Source: Pseudomonas sp. MPC6 (lineage in GTDB: Bacteria; Pseudomonadota; Gammaproteobacteria; Pseudomonadales; Pseudomonadaceae). From it: a DNA stretch of 64,000 nt. Position numbers and translations under genes: made by a program. Numbering within the stretch: position 1 is the first letter of the stretch; each line of letters opens with the position of its first letter. Below are positions 1-8,205 of the stretch, piece by piece. A model generated the notes under the pieces. It was given only the letters and a program-made list of their open reading frames with translations. It was not told the origin of the DNA and ran no database searches. The stretch lies in the NCBI RefSeq assembly GCF_006094435.1, contig NZ_CP034783.1, positions 5,111,001-5,175,000 of the forward strand, read 5' to 3'.

Positions 1-20
1 CAGCAAGCCGGCTCCTACAA
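1..20. repeat. REP half-site cut by window edge
   Basis: The first bases read as the inverted arm of a TGTAGGAGCCGGCTTGC-type REP element (AAGCCGGCTCCTACA). The other arm would lie before the window. It sits directly upstream of hyi. Confidence 0.7.
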
Positions 21-52
21 GGGGGGACCTCACACATTCAAGGGAAACCACC

Positions 53-835
53 ATGCCGCGTTTCGCAGCCAACCTGTCCATGCTGTTCACCGAACAGGAT
101 TTTCTTGCCCGTTTCGAGGCGGCCGCCAAGGCCGGCTTCAGTGGCGTCGAATACCTGTTTCCTTACGACTTCAGCTCCGCCGAGATCAAGGCCAGGCTCG
201 ACGCCAACGGCCTGACCCAGGTGCTGTTCAACCTGCCGGCCGGTGACTGGGCCAAGGGTGAGCGCGGTATCGCCTGCCTGCCGGACCGGGTCGAAGAGTT
301 CCGCGCCGGGGTCAAGCTGGCGATCGCCTACGCCAAAGTGCTGGGCAATACCCAGGTCAACTGCCTGGCGGGTATCCGTCCACAAGGCGTCGACGATGCC
401 ACCGTGGAAAAAACCTTCGTCGCCAACCTCAAGTACGCGGCCGACACGCTGCAAGCGGCGGGCATCAAACTGGTGATGGAAGCGATCAACACCCGCGACA
501 TTCCCGGTTTCTACCTGAACAACACGGCGCAAGCCCTGTCGATTCGCGAGCAGGTCGGCAGCGCCAATCTGTACCTGCAATACGACATCTACCACATGCA
601 AATCATGGAGGGCGACCTGGCCCGCACCATGGCCGCGCACCTGGGCGAGATCAACCACATCCAGTTGGCCGACAACCCGGGGCGCAACGAACCGGGCACC
701 GGTGAAATCAACTACCGCTTCCTGTTCGAACACCTGGACCGCATCGGTTACCAGGGTTGGGTTGGCTGTGAATACAAGCCGCTGACCACCACTGAAGCGG
801 GTCTGGGCTGGCTGAAAACCCATAACGCAATCTGA
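53..835 (+). CDS. hyi: Hydroxypyruvate isomerase
   Basis: A 260-aa TIM-barrel protein of the xylose-isomerase-like family. It interconverts hydroxypyruvate and tartronate semialdehyde in the cytoplasm. Visible family features are the start MPRFAANLSMLF, the segment VMEAINTRDIPGF near residue 140 and LQYDIYHMQ near 180; these carry the Glu/Asp/His metal ligands of the fold. The length is normal. An AGGGA element precedes the ATG by about 8 nt. It is followed by glxR, ttuD and pyk, so the four genes form a glyoxylate-to-pyruvate set; glyoxylate carboligase would be expected just before the window. Identity is confident from sequence and context together. Confidence 0.95.
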   Translation: MPRFAANLSMLFTEQDFLARFEAAAKAGFSGVEYLFPYDFSSAEIKARLDANGLTQVLFNLPAGDWAKGERGIACLPDRVEEFRAGVKLAIAYAKVLGNTQVNCLAGIRPQGVDDATVEKTFVANLKYAADTLQAAGIKLVMEAINTRDIPGFYLNNTAQALSIREQVGSANLYLQYDIYHMQIMEGDLARTMAAHLGEINHIQLADNPGRNEPGTGEINYRFLFEHLDRIGYQGWVGCEYKPLTTTEAGLGWLKTHNAI

Positions 836-845
836 CACAGATCCC

Positions 846-936
846 TGTAGGAGCTGGCTTGCCAGCGAAGGCAATGTCACTGCCAATAAAGAGGCTGGAT
901 GTGATGGCCTCTTCGCCGGCAAGCCGGCTCCTACAA
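846..936. repeat. REPIN between hyi and glxR
   Basis: Two inverted REP arms (TGTAGGAGCTGGCTTGCCAG and its CCGGCAAGCCGGCTCCTACA partner) flank about 45 nt. This is the usual REPIN layout of fluorescent pseudomonads. It lies between cotranscribed genes and can form a long hairpin in the mRNA. Confidence 0.85.
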
Positions 937-988
937 AAGCAGTGCTCCCCTATTTGCTTGAGCAAGAAAAAAACAAGAGGAATTTCTC

Positions 989-1879
989 ATGGCTAAAATC
1001 GGATTTATCGGCACCGGCATCATGGGCCACCCAATGGCGTTGAACCTGCAGAAAGCCGGGCACAGCCTGTTCCTGTCGGCGCACCACGACGCCGCCCCGG
1101 CCGACCTGATCGCCGCTGGCGCGGTCGCCCTGGCCAACCCGAAAGAAGTCGCCCAGGAAGCCGAATTCATCATCATCATGGTGCCGGATACTCCACAGGT
1201 CGACGACGTGCTGTTCCGCGCCGACGGCGTTGCGGCCGGTGTCGGCAAAGGCAAGGTGGTGATCGACATGAGCTCGATCTCGCCGACTGCCACCAAGGCG
1301 TTCGCGGCCAAAATCAACGAAAAAGGCGCGCAGTACCTCGACGCGCCAGTGTCCGGCGGTGAAGTCGGCGCCAAGGCCGGGACCCTGAGCATCATGGTCG
1401 GCGGCGATGCCGATGCCTTCGAACGCGTGTTGCCGCTGTTCCAGGCCATGGGCAAGAACATCACCCTGGTCGGTGGCAACGGCGACGGTCAGACCGCGAA
1501 AGTGGCGAACCAGATCATCGTCGCGTTGAATATCCAGGCCGTGGCCGAAGCCCTGCTTTTCGCCTCGAAGAACGGTGCCGATCCAGCCAAGGTGCGTGAA
1601 GCCCTGATGGGCGGTTTCGCTTCGTCGAAGATCCTCGAAGTCCACGGCGAGCGCATGATCAAAGGCACCTTCGACCCGGGCTTCCGCATCAGCCTGCACC
1701 AGAAGGACCTCAACCTGGCCCTGGCCGGCGCGCGTGAACTGGGGATCAACCTGCCGAACACCGCCAACACCCAACAAGTGTTCAGCACCTGCGCGGCCAT
1801 CGGTGGCAGCAACTGGGACCACTCGGCGCTGATCAAGGGCCTGGAACACATGGCGAATTTCTCTATTCGCGATAAATAA
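989..1879 (+). CDS. glxR: Tartronate semialdehyde reductase (2-hydroxy-3-oxopropionate reductase)
   Basis: A 296-aa beta-hydroxyacid dehydrogenase. It reduces tartronate semialdehyde to D-glycerate with NAD(P)H. The N-terminus carries the Rossmann motif GFIGTGIMGHPMALNL. The substrate-binding signature DAPVSGGEVGA is near residue 120, and the catalytic lysine lies in GQTAKVANQ near 170. The C-terminal helical domain is complete. The ATG is preceded by GAGGAATTTCTC. It takes the product of Hyi and feeds the glycerate kinase encoded next. The family also holds 3-hydroxyisobutyrate dehydrogenases; the neighbours decide the call. Confidence 0.95.
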   Translation: MAKIGFIGTGIMGHPMALNLQKAGHSLFLSAHHDAAPADLIAAGAVALANPKEVAQEAEFIIIMVPDTPQVDDVLFRADGVAAGVGKGKVVIDMSSISPTATKAFAAKINEKGAQYLDAPVSGGEVGAKAGTLSIMVGGDADAFERVLPLFQAMGKNITLVGGNGDGQTAKVANQIIVALNIQAVAEALLFASKNGADPAKVREALMGGFASSKILEVHGERMIKGTFDPGFRISLHQKDLNLALAGARELGINLPNTANTQQVFSTCAAIGGSNWDHSALIKGLEHMANFSIRDK

Positions 1880-1899
1880 GCGAGCCCTGCACAAAACCC

Positions 1900-1991
1900 C
1901 TGTGGGAGCGGGCTTGCTCGCGAAGACGGCTTCACATTCAACAAAAATGTTGACTGACACACCGCTTTCGCGAGCAAGCCCGCTCCCACAG
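1900..1991. repeat. REPIN between glxR and ttuD
   Basis: Inverted arms of the second REP family (TGTGGGAGCGGGCTTGCTCG and its complement) flank a spacer of about 40 nt. Confidence 0.85.
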
Positions 1992-2037
1992 AGGAACCGA
2001 GTTGCCCTCCACATAACAAGAATTCCGGGAGCCCGCC

Positions 2038-3318
2038 ATGTCGGTCGATCCGCAACAATTGCTGCGCGAGCTGTTTGCCACAGCCATCGACGCCGCCCAT
2101 CCAGAGCAAGTCCTCGAAGCCCATTTGCCCACTGACCGCAGCGGTCGGGTGATCGTCATCGGCGCCGGCAAAGCCGCGGCGGCCATGGCCCGGGTGGTCG
2201 AGCGTTGCTGGCAGGGTGAAGTCAGCGGTCTGGTGGTGACCCGTTACGGCCACGGCGCCCCGTGCGAAAAAATCGAAGTGGTCGAAGCCGCGCATCCGGT
2301 GCCTGATGCGGCCGGCCTGGCCGTCGCCAAACGCGTGCTGGAACTGGTCAGCAACCTGACTGAAGAAGACCGGGTGATCTTCCTGCTCTCCGGCGGCGGC
2401 TCGGCATTGCTGGCGCTGCCCGCGGCCGGTATCACCCTGGCCGACAAGCAATCGATCAACAAAGCCCTGCTCAAATCCGGCGCCACCATTGGCGAGATGA
2501 ACTGCGTGCGCAAGCACCTCTCGGCGATCAAGGGTGGCCGTCTAGGCAAAGCCTGCTGGCCTGCCACTGTTTATACCTACGCCATTTCCGATGTACCGGG
2601 CGACCTCGCCACGGTCATCGCGTCCGGCCCGACCGTGGCCGACCCGAGCACCTCCAGCGAAGCGTTGGCGATCCTCAAGCGCTACGGCATTGAAGTGCCT
2701 GCCTCCGTGCGCAACTGGCTGCAAAGCCCGGAATCGGAAACGGTCAAACCCGGCGATCCGAGCCTGGCGCGCAGTCATTTCCAATTGATCGCCCGCCCCC
2801 AGCAATCGCTTGAGGCCGCGGCGGTGAAAGCCCGTCAGGCCGGTTTCAGTCCGCTGATCCTCGGTGACCTGGAAGGCGAATCCAGGGAAGTGGCCAAGAT
2901 TCACGCCGGCATCGCCCGTCAGATCGTGCGCCATGGCCAGCCGTTGGCGGCCCCCTGCGTGATCCTCTCTGGCGGTGAAACCACCGTCACGGTGCGCGGT
3001 AACGGCCGTGGCGGACGCAACGCCGAGTTCCTGCTGAGCCTGACCGACAGCCTCAAAGGCCTGCCCGGCGTCTACGCCCTGGCCGGTGACACCGATGGCA
3101 TCGACGGCTCCGAAGACAACGCCGGCGCGCTCATGACCCCGGACAGCTACGCCCGCGCCGCCTCTCTCGGCCTGAGCGCCAGCGACGAGTTGGACAACAA
3201 CAATGGCTACGGCTATTTCGCGGCGCTGGACGCCCTGATCGTCACCGAACCAACCCGCACCAACGTCAATGACTTCCGCGCCATCCTGATTCTCGAGAGC
3301 ACAAACAATGACGCCTGA
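2038..3318 (+). CDS. ttuD: Glycerate 2-kinase / TtuD (MOFRL family)
   Basis: A 426-aa protein of the MOFRL glycerate kinase family, long annotated as hydroxypyruvate reductase TtuD. The N-terminal DUF4147 domain shows VIVIGAGKAAAAMA near residue 40 and the glycine-rich LLSGGGSALLALP near 115. The C-terminal MOFRL domain shows LSGGETTVTVRGNGRGGRN and GDTDGIDG. It phosphorylates glycerate to 2-phosphoglycerate in class II enzymes, which links GlxR to the pyruvate kinase that follows. GGGAG precedes the ATG. The gene overlaps pyk by 11 nt, pointing to translational coupling. Kinase versus reductase activity cannot be settled from sequence; family knowledge favours kinase. Confidence 0.9.
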   Translation: MSVDPQQLLRELFATAIDAAHPEQVLEAHLPTDRSGRVIVIGAGKAAAAMARVVERCWQGEVSGLVVTRYGHGAPCEKIEVVEAAHPVPDAAGLAVAKRVLELVSNLTEEDRVIFLLSGGGSALLALPAAGITLADKQSINKALLKSGATIGEMNCVRKHLSAIKGGRLGKACWPATVYTYAISDVPGDLATVIASGPTVADPSTSSEALAILKRYGIEVPASVRNWLQSPESETVKPGDPSLARSHFQLIARPQQSLEAAAVKARQAGFSPLILGDLEGESREVAKIHAGIARQIVRHGQPLAAPCVILSGGETTVTVRGNGRGGRNAEFLLSLTDSLKGLPGVYALAGDTDGIDGSEDNAGALMTPDSYARAASLGLSASDELDNNNGYGYFAALDALIVTEPTRTNVNDFRAILILESTNNDA

Positions 3319-4723
3319 CAAAAAAGTCAAAATCCTCGCCACCCTCGGTCCGGCCACGCACGGGATCGATGACATCCGTGAGCTGGTGCAGGCCGGGGTC
3401 AACATCTTCCGCTTGAATTTCAGCCACGGCGATCATGCCGACCACGCCCAGCGCTACCAGTGGATTCGTGAAGTCGAGCGCCAGCTGAATTATCCGCTGG
3501 GCATTCTGATGGACCTGCAGGGTCCGAAACTGCGGGTCGGCAAGTTCGCCGACGGCAAGGTGCAACTGCATCGCGGTCAGGCACTGCGTCTGGACCTGGA
3601 CCCGACGCCGGGGGATCAGCGGCGGGTCAATTTGCCCCACCCGGAAATCATCGCTGCGCTGGAACCGGGCATGGACCTGTTGCTCGATGACGGCAAGCTG
3701 CGGCTGCGCGTGGTCAGCAAATACGCCGAGGCCATCGACACCACCGTGCTCAATGGCGGCGAACTGTCGGACCGCAAAGGCGTCAACGTACCGCAAGCGG
3801 TGCTCGAGCTGAGCCCGCTGACCGCCAAGGATCGTCGCGACCTGAGCTTCGGCCTGGAACTGGGTGTGGACTGGGTGGCGCTGTCGTTCGTACAGCGTGC
3901 GGAAGACATTCGCGAAGCCCGCGAACTGATCGGCGACAAAGCGTTTTTGATGGCCAAGATCGAGAAGCCGTCGGCGGTGGCGCAACTGCGGGAAATCGCC
4001 GAGCTGAGCGACGCGATCATGGTCGCCCGCGGTGACCTGGGCGTGGAAGTGCCGGCCGAAAGCGTGCCGCAGATTCAGAAAAACATCATTGGCATCTGCC
4101 GCGAGCTGGGCAAACCGGTGGTGGTGGCGACACAGATGCTGGAGTCGATGCGCTTCTCTCCCGCGCCCACCCGTGCCGAAGTGACCGACGTCGCCAACGC
4201 CGTGGCCGAAGGCGCGGACGCGGTGATGCTGTCGGCGGAAACCGCGTCCGGCGAGTACCCGCTGGAAGCGGTGCAGATGATGAGCAAGATCATCCGCCAG
4301 GTGGAAAACGGCCCGGACTATCAGGCGCAACTCGACGTCAGCCGGCCGAAGGCCGAGGCCACTGTGTCCGACGCCATCAGCTGTGCGATCCGGCGCATCA
4401 GCAATGTGCTGCCGGTGGCGGTGCTGGTGAATTACAGCGAGTCGGGTACGTCGAGTTTGCGTGCGGCACGGGAACGGCCGACGGTGCCGATCCTCAACCT
4501 CACGCCGAACCTGCAGACCGCGCGCCGGTTGACGGTGGCGTGGGGCGTGCACTCGGTGGTCAATGACCGGTTGCGGCAGGTGGACGAGGTGTGCTCGACA
4601 GCGCTGGAGATTGCGCAGGCGCAGGGCATGGCTCAGCGCGGGGATACGTTATTGATCACGGCGGGAGTGCCGTTCGGGCAGCCGGGGTCGACTAACTCGC
4701 TGCGCATCGAGACGTTGATTTAG
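3308..4723 (+). CDS. pyk: Pyruvate kinase
   Basis: A 471-aa pyruvate kinase of normal length. It opens with VKILATLGPATHG and the RLNFSHG substrate loop. The active-site signature IMVARGDLGVEVP is near residue 235, followed by QMLESM and a C-terminal allosteric domain. It converts phosphoenolpyruvate and ADP to pyruvate and ATP. Placed at the end of hyi-glxR-ttuD, it completes the conversion of glyoxylate-derived glycerate to pyruvate and is probably co-induced with that pathway rather than serving as the main glycolytic isozyme; that last point is inference. Confidence 0.93.
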   Translation: MTPDKKVKILATLGPATHGIDDIRELVQAGVNIFRLNFSHGDHADHAQRYQWIREVERQLNYPLGILMDLQGPKLRVGKFADGKVQLHRGQALRLDLDPTPGDQRRVNLPHPEIIAALEPGMDLLLDDGKLRLRVVSKYAEAIDTTVLNGGELSDRKGVNVPQAVLELSPLTAKDRRDLSFGLELGVDWVALSFVQRAEDIREARELIGDKAFLMAKIEKPSAVAQLREIAELSDAIMVARGDLGVEVPAESVPQIQKNIIGICRELGKPVVVATQMLESMRFSPAPTRAEVTDVANAVAEGADAVMLSAETASGEYPLEAVQMMSKIIRQVENGPDYQAQLDVSRPKAEATVSDAISCAIRRISNVLPVAVLVNYSESGTSSLRAARERPTVPILNLTPNLQTARRLTVAWGVHSVVNDRLRQVDEVCSTALEIAQAQGMAQRGDTLLITAGVPFGQPGSTNSLRIETLI

Positions 4724-4738
4724 CATCTGCACCGGCCC

Positions 4739-4816
4739 CTTCGCGGGCAAGCCCGCTCCCACATTTAATCTTTGATCGACACAAGACTAATGTGGGAGCG
4801 GGCTTGCTCGCGAAGC
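4739..4816. repeat. REPIN after pyk
   Basis: Two arms of the TGTGGGAGCGGGCTTGCTCG family in the outward order (complement arm first) with a short AT-rich spacer. It lies between pyk and the urea transporter gene. Confidence 0.8.
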
Positions 4817-4853
4817 AGGCGACACGGTTTAACTGAAACCCACAGACCCCATC

Positions 4854-5759
4854 ATGCCAGCCCACCACTTCAACACCCACTGCCCCGACTGGGCCACCGC
4901 CCTGCTCAACGGCTTCAGCCAGATTTTCCTCCAGCGTCACCCGCTGTGCGGCCTGCTGTGCCTGTTGGCCATTCTTTTCACCGCGCCCTCCCTGCTCGGC
5001 GGTGCGCTGCTGGGTGGCGTCGCCGGACTGTTCACCGCCCAACGTCGCGGCTACGCCAAGGCCGATCGCCAGGCCGGGCTATTCTGCTACAACGGTATTT
5101 TGCTCGGCATGCTGCTGTGCCTGTGTTACCCCTGGTCCGCGATGTTGCCGCCGCTGATCATCGCCGCCGGTGGCCTGTGTGCGATGCTGACTCAACAATG
5201 GCTTAAACGCACCCGCGATCAACATTCCCTGCCCGCCTACACTCTCCCCTATGTCGGGTTGAGCTGGTGGCTGCTCTCGTTTGCCACGCCGCGACATCCG
5301 GCGCCGCTGCTCGAAATGAATACCCTCAACCTGCTCGCCGCCTCATTGAAGGGCTTCGGTCAAGTGGTGTTCCTGGGGCATCCGTTGGCCGGTGCACTGA
5401 TTGCGGCGGGTCTGCTGATCGCCGATCGCCGGGCCTTTCTCTGGGGGCTGCTCGGCTCGATGGCCGGCCTCGGATTCGCGCTGTTACATCACGATACTTC
5501 AAGCGCGCTGCAGGGGTTGAGCGGCTACAACCCGGCGCTCGCCGCCCTCGCCTTGAGTCAGGTTCGCCGCCACCCCTGGCTGCCGCTGCTGGGCATTGTC
5601 CTGGCAATACTGCTCACACCCGGCTTCGCCGCACTCGGCCTGGCCACTTTGACCGCGCCGTTCATCCTCGCCTGTTGGCTGATCCAGGCGAGCATTCGTG
5701 TGCCGCGCCAAGCCCCCCTTGGACAGCGCGCCTTGCGCAACCACCGGGAATCACCCTAG
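4854..5759 (+). CDS. Urea transporter family protein
   Basis: A 301-aa hydrophobic protein with about ten membrane segments. The N-terminal half shows the urea-transporter pattern: GFSQIFLQ, a glycine-rich helix, then AGLFCYNGILLGM. The second half repeats it with GFGQVVFLGHPLAGALI and LSGYNPALAALAL, consistent with the internal duplication of the UT family. It would let urea pass the inner membrane down its gradient. No urease or amidase genes lie nearby, so the physiological link is not visible here. Confidence 0.85.
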   Translation: MPAHHFNTHCPDWATALLNGFSQIFLQRHPLCGLLCLLAILFTAPSLLGGALLGGVAGLFTAQRRGYAKADRQAGLFCYNGILLGMLLCLCYPWSAMLPPLIIAAGGLCAMLTQQWLKRTRDQHSLPAYTLPYVGLSWWLLSFATPRHPAPLLEMNTLNLLAASLKGFGQVVFLGHPLAGALIAAGLLIADRRAFLWGLLGSMAGLGFALLHHDTSSALQGLSGYNPALAALALSQVRRHPWLPLLGIVLAILLTPGFAALGLATLTAPFILACWLIQASIRVPRQAPLGQRALRNHRESP

Positions 5760-5790
5760 GCTTCGCTGATTCCCGGTTCAGGCGTTTTCC

Positions 5791-6615
5791 ATGGACAGCA
5801 GCAAAAACTGGCGTGAAGAGCTTTACGTCATGATTTTCCAGAGCGAGACCAAGGCCGGACGGCGCTTTGACGGCATTCTGCTGTTGATCATCCTCGCCAG
5901 CCTGGTGATCGTGATGCTCGACAGCATCGACACGGTCCACCAGAACTACGCCAATGTGCTGGCGTATATCGAGTGGGGCTTCACCATCATCTTCGTCATC
6001 GAATACGGTCTTCGCCTGTATTGCTCGCCCAAGCCGTTGCGCTATGCATTCAGCTTCTACGGGCTGGTGGATCTGCTGGCCATCGTGCCCGGCATCCTGG
6101 CGTTGTATTACAGCGACGCGCAGTACTTGCTGATTATCCGGATCATCCGGATGCTGCGAATTTTCCGCGTGCTCAAGCTCAGCCCTTATCTGAAGCAAGC
6201 CAACTACCTGATGTCGGCGCTGCGCGGCAGCAAACAGAAGATCGTGGTGTTTCTGGTCAGTGTCTGCACGCTGGTCACGGTGTTCGGCACGCTGATGTAC
6301 GTGATCGAAGGCCCGGAACACGGCTTCACCAGCATTCCCAAAGGCATCTATTGGGCTATCGTGACGCTGACCACCGTGGGCTTCGGCGACATCGTGCCCA
6401 GGACGCCATTGGGTCAGGTGATTTCGTCATTGGTGATGATCACCGGCTATTCGATCATCGCGGTGCCGACCGGGATTTTCACCGCCGAACTGGCGAACGC
6501 GATGCGCGGTGAACAGCAGCAGACCGATTGTCCGGTGTGCAAGAAAAACACCCACGAACAAGGGGCGGCATTCTGCTCGCGCTGCGGCAACGCATTGTTT
6601 AAGAAACTGGAATAA
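5791..6615 (+). CDS. Voltage-gated-type K+ channel with C-terminal zinc ribbon
   Basis: A 274-aa ion channel. Six membrane segments are visible from about residue 25 to 230, with a charged S4-like helix (IRIIRMLRIFRVLKL). The pore loop has the filter TLTTVGFGDIVP, so potassium is the likely ion; the Tyr of the usual TVGYGD is Phe here. After the last helix there is a short cytoplasmic tail with CPVC and CSRCG, four cysteines spaced like a zinc ribbon. It probably works as a homotetramer. The start is the only in-frame ATG near the membrane domain. Confidence 0.88.
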   Translation: MDSSKNWREELYVMIFQSETKAGRRFDGILLLIILASLVIVMLDSIDTVHQNYANVLAYIEWGFTIIFVIEYGLRLYCSPKPLRYAFSFYGLVDLLAIVPGILALYYSDAQYLLIIRIIRMLRIFRVLKLSPYLKQANYLMSALRGSKQKIVVFLVSVCTLVTVFGTLMYVIEGPEHGFTSIPKGIYWAIVTLTTVGFGDIVPRTPLGQVISSLVMITGYSIIAVPTGIFTAELANAMRGEQQQTDCPVCKKNTHEQGAAFCSRCGNALFKKLE

Positions 6616-6710
6616 GCAAAGCACTTTTTAATCTTTAAAGGACTATGCGTGTCCGGCTATAGTCGCTGGCAAAACGGTGGCAACACCTCTCGATGACTGA
6701 CAACAAACCC

Positions 6711-6810
6711 TGTAGGAGCCGGCTTGCCGGCGAAGGTCTCTAACGATAACGCCTGTTTGCTGAAGGAACGCGGCGCCCTTTAGACCTTCGCCGGCAAGCC
6801 GGCTCCTACA
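6711..6810. repeat. REPIN upstream of sbp
   Basis: Inverted arms TGTAGGAGCCGGCTTGCCGG and complement around a spacer of roughly 50 nt. It lies between the channel gene and sbp and ends 18 nt before the sbp ATG, so it is inside the sbp leader. Confidence 0.85.
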
Positions 6811-6828
6811 AAAAACAAGGAATGCGCA

Positions 6829-7827
6829 GTGAAAAAACTCTTTGGCGCCTCACTTCTGGCCGCTGGCTTGGCCCTGACCAGCGTGGCGCAAGCCGCACCG
6901 ACCCTGCTTAACGTGTCCTACGACGTGATGCGAGATTTCTACAAGGACTACAACACTGCGTTCCAGAAACACTGGAAAGCCGAGCACAACGAAAACATCA
7001 CCCTGCAGATGTCTTTCGGTGGCTCCAGCAAACAGGCGCGTTCGGTGATCGACGGCCTGCCAGCCGACGTCATTACCATGAACATGGCCACCGACATCAA
7101 TGCCCTGGCGGACAACGGCAAACTGATCCCGGACAACTGGGTCACTCGCCTGCCGAACAACAGCGCGCCTTTCACCTCGGCCACCGTGTTCATCGTGCGT
7201 AAAGGCAACCCGAAAGCCCTGAAAGACTGGCCGGACCTGCTCAAGGATGGCGTGCAAGTGATTGTGCCGAACCCGAAAACCTCGGGTAACGGCCGCTACA
7301 CCTACCTCTCGGCCTGGGGTTATGTGCTGAAGAATGGCGGTGACGAAACCAAAGCCAAGGACTTCGTCGGCAAGCTGTTCAAACAAGCGCCGGTGCTGGA
7401 CACCGGGGGCCGCGCAGCCACCACCACCTTCATGACCAACCAGCTTGGCGACGTGCTGGTGACCTTCGAAAACGAAGCGGAAATGATCGCTCGCGAGTTT
7501 GGCCGCGATCAGTTCGAAGTCATCTACCCAAGCGTCTCCGCCGAAGCCGAGCCACCGGTCTCCGTGGTCGACAAAGTGGTCGAGAAGAAAGGCACCCGCG
7601 CTGCGGCCGAGGAATATCTGAAGTACCTGTGGTCGCCGGAAGGCCAGGAGATCGCCGCGGCGAACTACCTGCGTCCACGTGATCCGGCGGTATTGGCGAA
7701 GTACACCGACCGCTTCCCGAAAGTGGACTTCCTGTCGGTGGAGAAAACCTTTGGTGACTGGCGCACCGTGCAGAAGACCCACTTCAATGATGGCGGGGTG
7801 TTTGATCAGATTTACAGCGGTCAGTAA
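6829..7827 (+). CDS. sbp: Periplasmic sulfate-binding protein
   Basis: A 332-aa secreted solute-binding protein for sulfate or thiosulfate. The signal peptide is MKKLFGASLLAAGLALTSV with cleavage likely after AQA. The mature part shows NVSYDVMRDFYKDYN, the motif QSFGGSSKQA-like (MSFGGSSKQARSV), and NPKTSGNGRYTYLSAWG, all typical of Sbp/CysP. It delivers the anion to a CysTWA ABC transporter, but no cysTWA genes follow: a strong terminator comes at once. It is therefore an orphan binding protein that must use a transporter encoded elsewhere, possibly induced under sulfate limitation (inference). Confidence 0.92.
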   Translation: MKKLFGASLLAAGLALTSVAQAAPTLLNVSYDVMRDFYKDYNTAFQKHWKAEHNENITLQMSFGGSSKQARSVIDGLPADVITMNMATDINALADNGKLIPDNWVTRLPNNSAPFTSATVFIVRKGNPKALKDWPDLLKDGVQVIVPNPKTSGNGRYTYLSAWGYVLKNGGDETKAKDFVGKLFKQAPVLDTGGRAATTTFMTNQLGDVLVTFENEAEMIAREFGRDQFEVIYPSVSAEAEPPVSVVDKVVEKKGTRAAAEEYLKYLWSPEGQEIAAANYLRPRDPAVLAKYTDRFPKVDFLSVEKTFGDWRTVQKTHFNDGGVFDQIYSGQ

Positions 7828-7842
7828 GCGCTGAGCCCAACG

Positions 7843-7874
7843 AAAAAGGCGACCTGCAGAGGTCGCCTTTTTTG
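7843..7874 (+). terminator. Rho-independent terminator of sbp
   Basis: A perfect stem, AAAAAGGCGACCT and AGGTCGCCTTTTT around GCAG, ending in a T run, begins 15 nt after the sbp stop. Confidence 0.93.
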
Positions 7875-8205
7875 TGGGTTTTCTGCGGTCACAGAATCCT
7901 CGTACGACATTATTCCTGTGGAATCGCCGCACCGCCGCTCCCACAGGGATTTGGACGCGCCGTCACATTGGTGGTGCAACGCCGTCCTTGCCAGCCGAAA
8001 TTGAGAACATAAGCACGCTATCGAACAAGATGTAAGTGAATGTATCATCAGACCTCGAATTTTTGACATAAGGTACTTCCGCAACCACGCCAACCAGGGA
8101 CATTCATTGCGCACAGGCATGATGACTATCACTCCAATCCCTCTTCCACCGCTTTGGCCCGCCGCTTAGCCTGCGCACCTTCCCTACAGTTCAGCGAGAC
8201 CCGTT
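7875..8205. other. Intergenic region before the MFS gene, with REP relic
   Basis: About 330 nt with no convincing gene. At 7915-7947 CCTGTGG and CCGCTCCCACAGG form a short imperfect inverted repeat that looks like a decayed REP element. The rest should hold the promoter of the MFS gene, but I cannot fix one. Confidence 0.5.

Noticed and set aside
38..922. 294-codon open frame on the minus strand opposite hyi
   Set aside because: It is the antisense shadow of hyi in GC-rich DNA; composition is Val/Gly/Asp/His-rich and it crosses a REPIN.
3266..4552. 428-codon minus-strand frame opposite pyk
   Set aside because: Antisense frame of a high-GC gene with unnatural His/Arg/Gln content; pyk on the other strand is unmistakable.
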